19,696 nucleotides of DNA, from positions 1 through 19,696 of the forward strand of contig JBPCKT010000015.1 of the NCBI GenBank assembly GCA_051004015.1. The letters are read 5' to 3'. Below the pieces are notes generated by a model that was not told the origin of the DNA, did no database searches, and saw nothing but the letters and a program-made list of their open reading frames with translations. Source of the stretch: SXOA01 sp051004015 (GTDB lineage: Bacteria; Planctomycetota; Planctomycetia; Pirellulales; Pirellulaceae). Of the stretch, positions 15,056-19,696 are shown in pieces (position 1 is the first letter of the stretch; each line of letters begins with the position of its first letter). Both the position numbers and the translations under genes were made by a program.

Positions 15056-15589
15056 ATGACTGACCAGCCCCTTGCCGGCCGCCGCATCTTGACGTTCGTC
15101 GGCGACATCTACGAAGACCTGGAGCTCTGGTATCCCAAACTGCGGCTGATCGAGGCAGGAGCCGAAGTCGTCGTGGCGGCAGAGAAGGCACGGCACAAGT
15201 ATGAAGGCAAGAACGGTTATCCCTGCGTGAGCGACGCCGCGATTGCGGAGATGAATTCCGCCGACTTCGCGGGTGTCGTGGTCCCTGGCGGCTTCATGCC
15301 GGATAAATTGCGGCGTAACCCCAAAGTCCTCTCGCTGGTGCGGGAGTTCGCTGCCGCCGGCAAGCTAGTCGCCGCCATCTGCCACGGCGGCTGGATTCCG
15401 ATTTCCGCTGGCGTGTACCGCGGCGTGCGTGTGACCGGCTCGCCCGGCATCAAGGACGACCTCGTCAACGCCGGCGCACTCTGGGAAGACGCCCCCGTCG
15501 TCATCGACCGCCACTTCGTCAGCAGCCGCAAGCCCGATGATTTGCCTGCGTTTTGCCGGGGAGTGTTGCAAGTGCTGGGGCCGAAGTAG
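15056..15589 (+). CDS. DJ-1/PfpI-family protein
   Basis: The product is 177 aa from ATG 15056, fixed by AGGAGGA 5 nt upstream. It has the PfpI-type flavodoxin-like fold: opening strand RRILTFVGDIYEDLELWYP with the conserved Glu, FAGVVVPGGFMPDKLR, and the nucleophile elbow AAICHGGW with Cys109 followed by His. Related proteins (PfpI, YhbO, YraA) are described as intracellular peptidases or glyoxalase/deglycase-type stress enzymes acting on glycated or aldehyde-damaged substrates. Which of these applies cannot be told from sequence. It is a single gene with its own promoter; its stop is 9 bp from the stop of the convergent small membrane protein gene. Confidence 0.92.
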   Translation: MTDQPLAGRRILTFVGDIYEDLELWYPKLRLIEAGAEVVVAAEKARHKYEGKNGYPCVSDAAIAEMNSADFAGVVVPGGFMPDKLRRNPKVLSLVREFAAAGKLVAAICHGGWIPISAGVYRGVRVTGSPGIKDDLVNAGALWEDAPVVIDRHFVSSRKPDDLPAFCRGVLQVLGPK

Positions 15590-15598
15590 AAGAAGGTC

Positions 15599-15868
15599 TC
15601 ACCGATTCCCCTTCTTTGTCAACGCGTTCGCCTTCTTCAAAATGGCGTTGGCCTCGTTCAGTGTCAGCGTGCCGTTAGACATGGCCCTGGTGTATTCCGG
15701 CTTGAGGCTGGGGTAGATGCGGACGACACGCTTAACATCCGCCTGCGTCTCCTTGGAAGCTGTCTCGCCGCCACCATCGAAGAGGAGATACAGCACGAAG
15801 ACGATGATGACGACGGGCGTGAGAGCGAAGGCAAGGATCCACTGGACGGGGAACTTGTTCTTCGCCAT
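15599..15868 (-). CDS. small single-helix membrane protein at the end of the nuo cluster
   Basis: The product is 89 aa from ATG 15868, with a G-run about 8 nt upstream; upstream in-frame codons overlap nuoC and are not needed. One membrane helix, VQWILAFALTPVVIIVFVLYLLF (about 7-29), is followed by a soluble C-terminal part of about 60 residues (DVKRVVRIYPSLKPEYTRAM, LTLNEANAILKKANAL). The N-terminus (MAKNKF) is short and positive, predicting the C-terminal part outside the cytoplasm. It begins 17 bp after the nuoC stop and is almost certainly co-transcribed. I do not recognise a family. A link to complex I is possible from position only. Confidence 0.72.
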   Translation of the reverse strand: MAKNKFPVQWILAFALTPVVIIVFVLYLLFDGGGETASKETQADVKRVVRIYPSLKPEYTRAMSNGTLTLNEANAILKKANALTKKGNR

Positions 15869-15885
15869 CGTTTCGCCCCCCCAAG

Positions 15886-16416
15886 TTACCGGCCCCGAAT
15901 ACCGTGGTATTCGAGCGGCATCTCGTAATCCTTGCGGAGCGGATAGCCTTCCCAGTCCTCGGGGCAAAGGATGCGGCGGAGGCTGGGGTGGCCGGAGAAA
16001 AAGATGCCGGAAAGGTCGAAGACCTCGCGCTCGTGCCAGTCAGCGGTCCGCCAGACGCGATTGACACTGGGGACTTCGGGCAATTCCCCCGGCACGTCGT
16101 TCTTCCAGCGAGGCAGCATGATCTTGAGGACCAGCGAGTGCTTCTTGCTGATGCTGGACATGTGGTAAACCAATTCCAGGTGCGGCTCGAAGGTCGCTTT
16201 GGCGGCTTTCTTCGGGTCGGTTTCCAGCCAGTCGACGACGGTGATGCAGTTCAGAAACTCGAGCTTCAGCTCCGGGTCGTCGCGCAGGAAGGTGCAGACC
16301 TCGACCAGCGATTCCGGCTTGATTTCAATCCAGGGATCAATCGCCTGGGCATTCGTGCCGGTAATCTTGTCGCCGAACTTCTTCTTCAGACGGTCGAGTG
16401 TGTTGGGGCCGCTCAT
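15886..16416 (-). CDS. nuoC: NADH-quinone oxidoreductase subunit C
   Basis: The product is 176 aa, the length of a stand-alone 30-kDa subunit with no NuoD fusion. The signature lies near the C-terminus: DWHEREVFDLSGIFFSGHPS followed by LRRILCPEDWEGYPLRKDY, the defining complex I 30-kDa pattern. It belongs to the peripheral arm connecting the Fe-S chain to the quinone site at the cytoplasmic face of the membrane. It starts 42 bp after nuoA; that gap is a heptamer repeat tract and there is no clear ribosome-binding site. nuoB, which normally sits between nuoA and nuoC, is missing, and nuoD does not follow. Confidence 0.95.
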   Translation of the reverse strand: MSGPNTLDRLKKKFGDKITGTNAQAIDPWIEIKPESLVEVCTFLRDDPELKLEFLNCITVVDWLETDPKKAAKATFEPHLELVYHMSSISKKHSLVLKIMLPRWKNDVPGELPEVPSVNRVWRTADWHEREVFDLSGIFFSGHPSLRRILCPEDWEGYPLRKDYEMPLEYHGIRGR

Positions 16417-16422
16417 AAGACA

Positions 16423-16450
16423 GGAGTCAGGGGTCAGGAGTCAAGGGTCA
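16423..16450. repeat. heptamer tract GGAGTCA/GGGGTCA between nuoA and nuoC
   Basis: Two 14-bp units with one mismatch (16423-16436, 16437-16450), equal to four heptamers of the type GGRGTCA/AGGGTCA. This is a second short tandem heptamer at a gene junction, different in sequence from the CACCACT tract after trpC. It occupies most of the 42-bp nuoA-nuoC gap. Confidence 0.85.
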
Positions 16451-16458
16451 GGTAGAAG

Positions 16459-17136
16459 CTAGGCCGACAGGAACTGCTCTTCTTCCAGCAAGTCCACGTC
16501 GGTCGGTCGGGCAGCCGCGGCGGCGCGTTCCTGACCGAGGGCGCGGACCCAGTCCAAGTCTCCCCGCTTCCAGACATAAGCGAAGCCAATGAGCAGGACC
16601 GCGAAAAATGCGGCGATATCGACAACGGTGACGAAGGCCAGTTGCTTTGCGCCTTCGTGAATTCGCTCGCTGGCTTTCACGTCTTCGGGGGCGGTCTCAT
16701 CGATGAGTCCAGCCAGCGAAGGAGGAGTGGACGCTGGGACCGTCGGATGACGCACTCCCATTTCCCGGTAGAGGTGCGTGGCGGCCGGAGTCAGCTCCAG
16801 TTGGTTCGTTTCCTGCGAGCGGGCGACTACGGCAAACTCGCGGTCCATCATGTTGGTGGTTTTGCCGAAGACCGCAGCCCACGGAAAGAAGAAGGCCACT
16901 TCGACATCGAAGATGATGAACAGCAGGGCGACCACGTAAAACCGCAGGTCAAACTGCACGAAGCTGGAGCCGATGGTCGGCTCGCCGCACTCGTAGATTT
17001 CCAGCTTTTCCGCGTGGGGGTTGGAGGGCCGCAAGAGCCGGCCGACGAGCAGGTTGGCAAACAGGAAAATGAAGCCGACCGTGGCGAACAGCGCCATGTA
17101 AGCGACAATGCCGAGCGAAGAGCCAATAGCTGTCAT
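16459..17136 (-). CDS. nuoA: NADH-quinone oxidoreductase subunit A, enlarged form
   Basis: The product is 225 aa against about 120-150 in most bacteria. Helix 1 lies at about 9-32. The conserved loop YECGEPTIGSSFVQFDLRFY (48-67) is intact, and helix 2 with LLFIIFDVEVAFFFPW (71-86) follows. Then comes an inserted hydrophilic segment (about 91-163, rich in Thr, Pro and Glu), before helix 3 (about 165-188, VVDIAAFFAVLLIGFAYVWKRG) and an acidic 35-residue tail. It is part of the membrane arm next to the quinone chamber. The insert lies between helices 2 and 3, so it forms an extra domain on one membrane face. I recall similar inserts in other planctomycete NuoA, but could not compare. It starts 21 bp after the DUF2203 gene. 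Confidence 0.93.
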   Translation of the reverse strand: MTAIGSSLGIVAYMALFATVGFIFLFANLLVGRLLRPSNPHAEKLEIYECGEPTIGSSFVQFDLRFYVVALLFIIFDVEVAFFFPWAAVFGKTTNMMDREFAVVARSQETNQLELTPAATHLYREMGVRHPTVPASTPPSLAGLIDETAPEDVKASERIHEGAKQLAFVTVVDIAAFFAVLLIGFAYVWKRGDLDWVRALGQERAAAAARPTDVDLLEEEQFLSA

Positions 17137-17157
17137 AAAGCCAATTGAGTTAGGGAG

Positions 17158-17622
17158 TCATTCCGCTTCAAATTCATCCGTGCCGTCCCCTTGCGAAACG
17201 CCCGCCACCAGCGACTGCCGTCCCGCGTAGCCGCCGTCCAGGTCGTGCCAATGCAGCACTTCGCTCTCGCCGAGCTTCCAGCAGAGCAGCACGATCCGGC
17301 CATCCATCTCCGCGGGAAAATCGACCAGCCCTTCGACAGCGCCCTTGGGCTCCACGCCGAGCTCCTTGAGCTCGTTCATATAGTCCACCAGCCGCTGGCC
17401 ATCGCGCTGGATGTCCGATTCAATCTGAACCAACTCTTCGCTGTAAGGGTCCCCCTTCTTCGGCTCACGGCCGGCAGTGAGCAAAGCAAGCCGATGCCGC
17501 CGTTCGACAACATCGCGGGCCAGGCTGGCCAGATCCGTCGTGATGGCTCGCACCAGTGGGAGCATGGCGTTGGCCTGCTCGATCGTAAACAGTCGAGCCG
17601 GATTGTATTCACTGCTCGCCAT
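17158..17622 (-). CDS. DUF2203-family protein inside the nuo cluster
   Basis: The product is 154 aa from ATG 17622, with AGAGG about 8 nt upstream. Family features are present: LFTIEQANAMLPLVRAI at the N-terminus, a helical middle (LARDVVERRHRLALL, ELVQIESDIQRDGQRLVDYM), ELGVEPKGAVEGLVDFPAEM, and the conserved end VLHWHDLDGGYAGRQ. The protein is soluble and mostly helical. The function of DUF2203 is unknown to me. It sits 35 bp downstream of nuoI and 21 bp upstream of nuoA on the same strand, so it is co-transcribed with complex I genes. This could be chance or hint at a role in assembly or iron handling. Confidence 0.88.
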   Translation of the reverse strand: MASSEYNPARLFTIEQANAMLPLVRAITTDLASLARDVVERRHRLALLTAGREPKKGDPYSEELVQIESDIQRDGQRLVDYMNELKELGVEPKGAVEGLVDFPAEMDGRIVLLCWKLGESEVLHWHDLDGGYAGRQSLVAGVSQGDGTDEFEAE

Positions 17623-17657
17623 TGCGACGCCTCTTGTTCTAGAAACGACTTGCTTCT

Positions 17658-18185
17658 CTATTGATTCGGACCGCCATGCACCGGCTCGGCAATGACCTTC
17701 GATTCCGACACCGCCGTGGGATTGAGCGTGGCTCTGCCCCAAGCAATCTCCAGCGGTAGGCGGGAGAAATCCACGATGCAACCGTCGCGGCTGTAGCAGG
17801 AAAGGTCGTGCGTCGCCCCCATGAAAATGCAGTCCACTGGGCAGGGCTCCACGCAGAGCGCACAAAACATGCACTTGGAATAATCAATCGCAAACCCGGT
17901 GATTTTGAAACCCTTGCCCCCTTCGACCTTCTCCTTGCCGATGTAAATGCAGTCGACCGGGCAGGCTTTCGCGCACTGGTCGCACGAGATACAGGTCGTC
18001 AGATCGTAACGATGAAAGCCGCGATAGCGAGCCGCCACCGGCACCGGCTTCTCCGGATATTCGAACTTCTCGGTGAAGGTCCCGCGGTCCGGCTTGTAAG
18101 TGATGAGCCAGTACCGGAGCGTGACGAACATGCCATGGCCGACGGTGTAGACCGCGAGCCAGATGTTACGTAACCAATCCAACAT
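17658..18185 (-). CDS. nuoI: NADH-quinone oxidoreductase subunit I (2x 4Fe-4S ferredoxin)
   Basis: The product is 175 aa from ATG 18185. The N-terminal 50 residues include an amphipathic membrane-associated helix. Two 4Fe-4S motifs follow: CISCDQCAKACPVDC (about 65-79) and CMFCALCVEPCPVDC (about 104-118), each C-x2-C-x2-C-x3-C followed by P. The subunit carries clusters N6a and N6b of the peripheral arm. A 50-residue tail with ATHDLSCYSRDGCIVDF holds two further Cys. It is the first gene of the minus-strand run. It is usually found after nuoH; here it stands apart from GHJKLMN and leads nuoA. Confidence 0.93.
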   Translation of the reverse strand: MLDWLRNIWLAVYTVGHGMFVTLRYWLITYKPDRGTFTEKFEYPEKPVPVAARYRGFHRYDLTTCISCDQCAKACPVDCIYIGKEKVEGGKGFKITGFAIDYSKCMFCALCVEPCPVDCIFMGATHDLSCYSRDGCIVDFSRLPLEIAWGRATLNPTAVSESKVIAEPVHGGPNQ

Positions 18186-18224
18186 GGTGGTTCAATCTAG
18201 GGTTGAAGTTGAGAGTCTCGCTGA

Positions 18225-18252
18225 ATTATAGGCAGAGTGGGTTAGTCCGCAA
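18225..18252 (-). promoter_or_regulatory. promoter of the nuoI-DUF2203-nuoA-nuoC run
   Basis: On the minus strand, TTGCGG (18252-18247), 16 bp, then a perfect TATAAT (18230-18225). The start would lie near 18218, about 33 nt before the nuoI ATG. The -10 is strong, the -35 weak. Confidence 0.5.
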
Positions 18253-18611
18253 GCAAGGGACGAGGCAGGGCCCCTGGAAGCTCGTCAAGGGCAGAGAGTA
18301 GGTCAGAGATTGACGGTGCAATGAGCGGTCGTTGGCCGTGCGAGCGAGAGTCGGGGGCTTCACCGACGTAAGCTGTGGCTGACCTCGGAATCGCCAACCG
18401 CTAACCTCTTTGCGCTAATCCTCTCCCATCTGCCCTCTACCCTCCAACGCCCTCGCCTGAACCAAACTCGTCGCAACCTCTTGTCGCTAAACACCTTGTG
18501 CTACGCCAACCAGACGATGATTCACCCTGTTAAGAATTTCCGGTCATTCTAACCCTAACCTGTTGACAGAAAAGATTTTGCGGAAAACGGAGGGGACGGC
18601 CCTGGTTATTC
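18253..18611. other. divergent intergenic region between nuoI and csrA
   Basis: I see no gene here. The stretch 18400-18500 is pyrimidine-rich on the plus strand. A perfect TTGACA at 18563-18568 has no good -10 partner at 16-18 bp (AACGGA at 17). Frames that run through this stretch into csrA begin at non-standard starts and lack coding character. Confidence 0.5.
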
Positions 18612-18639
18612 TTGACTATGCCCCGGCGTGGTTCACAAT
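18612..18639 (+). promoter_or_regulatory. possible csrA promoter
   Basis: TTGACT (18612-18617), 16 bp, CACAAT (18634-18639). This would give a leader of about 108 nt including the hairpin and GGA run before csrA. The -10 matches consensus at four of six positions. Confidence 0.3.
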
Positions 18640-18714
18640 GAAGGGAAGGCCCGCTTCGCCATATCCCCTTCGCAGGGTGGTTGCCCTCGCGAACTGGCTG
18701 GCCGGCAAGGAAAG

Positions 18715-18748
18715 CGGAGCTGCACTGGGCAGCTCCGGGAAGGAAGGA
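18715..18748 (+). promoter_or_regulatory. csrA leader hairpin followed by three GGA triplets in the ribosome-binding site
   Basis: A perfect 9-bp stem, CGGAGCTGC/GCAGCTCCG (18715-18723 with 18729-18737), has a 5-nt loop ACTGG. It is followed directly by GGAAGGAAGGA (18738-18748), which is both the Shine-Dalgarno sequence and a run of three GGA core motifs. CsrA binds GGA motifs at ribosome-binding sites to block translation, so this layout fits autoregulation. In well-studied sites GGA usually lies in a loop; here the GGAs are in the single strand beside the stem. Confidence 0.55.
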
Positions 18749-18753
18749 CTGCC

Positions 18754-18972
18754 ATGCTTGTACTCTCTCGGAAGAAGAACGAAAGTATTGTCATTAATAA
18801 TGACATTACGATTGTGGTCGTGGAAATTCGAGGCGACAAGGTTCGCCTGGGCGTGGAAGCCCCCAAGGAAGTTCCCGTTCACCGGCGCGAAGTCTACGAC
18901 GCCATCAAGCGGAACGAAGCGGCCGAAAACGCTCCCGCACCGGCGAACGAAGCAGGCCTGAAAGACGGCTAA
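18754..18972 (+). CDS. csrA: carbon storage regulator CsrA
   Basis: The product is 72 aa from ATG 18754, placed 5 nt after GGAAGGAAGGA. The sequence starts MLVLSRKKNESIVINNDITI, with Leu4 and Arg6 of the RNA-binding beta-1 strand. It continues with VVVEIRGDKVRLGVEAPKEV and VHRREVYDAI, which contains the Arg (in VHRRE) that contacts GGA RNA. It is a dimeric post-transcriptional regulator that binds mRNA leaders, and in flagellated bacteria is often tied to FliW; no fliW or flagellar gene is near. The tail beyond residue 55 (AAENAPAPANEAGLKDG) is unstructured and longer than in E. coli (61 aa). Confidence 0.96.
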   Translation: MLVLSRKKNESIVINNDITIVVVEIRGDKVRLGVEAPKEVPVHRREVYDAIKRNEAAENAPAPANEAGLKDG

Positions 18973-18990
18973 AGTTCCCGATTGTGCTGC

Positions 18991-19032
18991 GGCGCTCGCA
19001 CGGATCCTTCGTTTCCACTTTTCGCGAGCGCC
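18991..19032 (+). terminator. hairpin after csrA
   Basis: GGCGCTCGC (18991-18999) pairs perfectly with 19024-19032 across a 24-nt loop, 18 bp after the csrA stop. No T-run follows (TCCTCTTA), so termination would be weak or factor-dependent. The remaining 19033-19198, up to the tRNA, holds no gene that I can support. Confidence 0.4.
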
Positions 19033-19198
19033 TCCTCTTATCGCTGGGCGGATTCAGCCCCCTCTCTTCGGCCCCTTGACGCCGCCCGCCCGCAGTTTGT
19101 AAACCGCACCTGGCGAAACGCCGTCCCTTTGAACCTTTTGCGTCCTTGGCCGTCTCTGCCTTTGGACGCATTTGTGGTACAACATATTTCGTCACCGC

Positions 19199-19271
19199 GG
19201 CCCCATCGTCTAGCGGTCTAGGACACCGCCCTTTCACGGCGGTAACACGGGTTCGAGTCCCGTTGGGGTCA
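19199..19271 (+). tRNA. tRNA-Glu (anticodon TTC)
   Basis: A full cloverleaf is visible. The acceptor GGCCCCA pairs with TGGGGTC (19264-19270) with one G-U. The D arm is GTCTAGCGGTCTAGGAC. The anticodon stem CCGCC/GGCGG encloses the loop CTTTCAC with anticodon TTC at 19233-19235. The T arm is ACGGG-TTCGAGT-CCCGT, with discriminator A at 19271. CCA is not encoded. The sequence closely follows bacterial tRNA-Glu. The tyrosine-recombinase remnant on the opposite strand ends inside this gene, which is typical for an att site in a tRNA 3' half. Confidence 0.95.
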
Positions 19272-19569
19272 TTGATTGGTTCTGCAAAACATGCCTGCCA
19301 GATGCAACGGCAGTCGATACGCTGCAAAGCTCAGGCGCGGGCTTTTCTTTTTGCAGGTGGTTGTCTGAAATTGCAGCAGGTTGCTGCACCGGATTCTGCA
19401 GCGCTTTGGTAACGCCTGCACCGGAATCTGCACCGCCTCCCCCGCTGGCCTTCACGAAGTCGTCATCAGTGACGCGCAGATAGTGCTTAAGGGCGACCTT
19501 GGGCGAGTTGCCGATCCACTCACAGACCACGTGCAGGGGGTGCTCAGCGGCGAGCTCAGTCTCCCTGGA
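19234..19569 (-). pseudogene. tyrosine recombinase/phage integrase, C-terminal remnant cut by the IS
   Basis: On the minus strand, directly after the IS end, the frame reads SRETELAAEHPLHVVCEWIG followed by NSPKVALKHYLRVTDDDF. This is the end of a tyrosine recombinase, with H-x-x-x-x-Y and the nucleophile Tyr at 19482-19480. The conserved H-x-x-R and the earlier catalytic Arg and Lys lie upstream and are lost here. The remaining 111 residues include a long Ala/Gln-rich tail that runs into the tRNA-Glu gene and stops at 19234. The enzyme would have inserted an element into the 3' end of the tRNA; the rest of the gene is replaced by the IS at 19570. The frame continues some way antisense into the IS, but that part is not integrase. 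Confidence 0.82.
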
Positions 19570-19696
19570 TGAGCTGCTTGGCAAATTTCGGACAGTGTTG
19601 TGGCTAAGGAATCGGGGTGAGTAGGGCTTCAAAGGCGGCTGGGCTGAGGTAATCGAGGGAGGAGTGACGACGTTCGGTATTGTAATAGGCGAGGTA
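19570..19696 (-). mobile_element. 3' end of the IS3-family insertion sequence (right copy)
   Basis: This is the exact reverse complement of 1-127. The IS end TGAGCTGCTTGG begins at 19570 and lies inside the integrase gene, on the side away from the tRNA. The flank just outside is TCC in the orientation of the element, unlike CGG at the left copy, so these are two different insertions. The element runs out of the window at 19696. Confidence 0.85.
19604..19696 (-). CDS. IS3-family transposase C-terminal fragment (right copy)
   Basis: Same 30 codons and TAG stop as at 1-93, on the minus strand. The reading frame points into the window, so the two transposase copies face each other with their 3' ends. 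Truncated by the window edge. Confidence 0.85.
   Translation of the reverse strand, partial: YLAYYNTERRHSSLDYLSPAAFEALLTPIP

Noticed and set aside
18905..19327. 140-aa minus-strand frame across csrA, the hairpin and tRNA-Glu
   Set aside because: It overlaps csrA and the tRNA on the opposite strand and contains no recognisable domain.
1..19696. Closed circular molecule suggested by identical ends
   Set aside because: The terminal repeats are inverted, not direct, so they do not indicate circularity.

Overview
The window reads as a chromosomal segment from a planctomycete, probably an uncultured Pirellulales-like lineage. The evidence is the high GC with strong third-position bias, a YfbK-type von Willebrand protein with a long Gly/Met-rich linker, a NuoA with a long insert, PDZ and carboxypeptidase-regulatory-like secreted proteins, and several dispersed palindromic repeats that I associate with planctomycete genomes. 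No rRNA or ribosomal protein is present to fix the taxonomy.

Layout. Both ends (1-127 and 19570-19696) are the same 127-bp end of an IS3-family insertion sequence, in inverted orientation, so the window is a unique segment bounded by two copies of a multicopy IS. From left to right on the plus strand: a membrane-anchored VWA protein; an Rrf2-type regulator; a Uma2-family nuclease-like protein; trpC; a membrane-anchored coiled-coil protein; an assimilatory sulfite/nitrite reductase (siroheme and 4Fe-4S); and a secreted PDZ protein. A large secreted CarboxypepD-reg-like protein then runs on the minus strand. About 1.08 kb of non-coding, palindrome-rich DNA follows, holding a possible promoter-to-terminator small RNA. 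Next come an ABC-2 type permease (+), a YceH/DUF480 protein (-) and a DJ-1/PfpI protein (+). A minus-strand run reads nuoI, DUF2203, nuoA, nuoC, small membrane protein. Finally there is csrA (+), tRNA-Glu(TTC) (+), and the C-terminal remnant of a tyrosine recombinase (-) cut by the right-hand IS copy.

How the genes relate. The Nuo genes supply peripheral (C, I) and membrane (A) parts of respiratory complex I, but nuoB and nuoD are absent from the expected place. The Rrf2 regulator is a plausible but unproven regulator of the siroheme reductase, since Rrf2-family proteins such as CymR control sulfur assimilation elsewhere. The tRNA-Glu/integrase pair is the edge of an integrated element that the IS later damaged.

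The observation most worth checking is at the 3' end of the large minus-strand secreted protein. Its frame is closed by a TGA at 9211-9209, directly after a Cys codon. The same frame continues for 44 further coding-like codons to a TAG, and a GC-rich hairpin lies just after the TGA. This fits either a fresh nonsense mutation or UGA recoding (selenocysteine).
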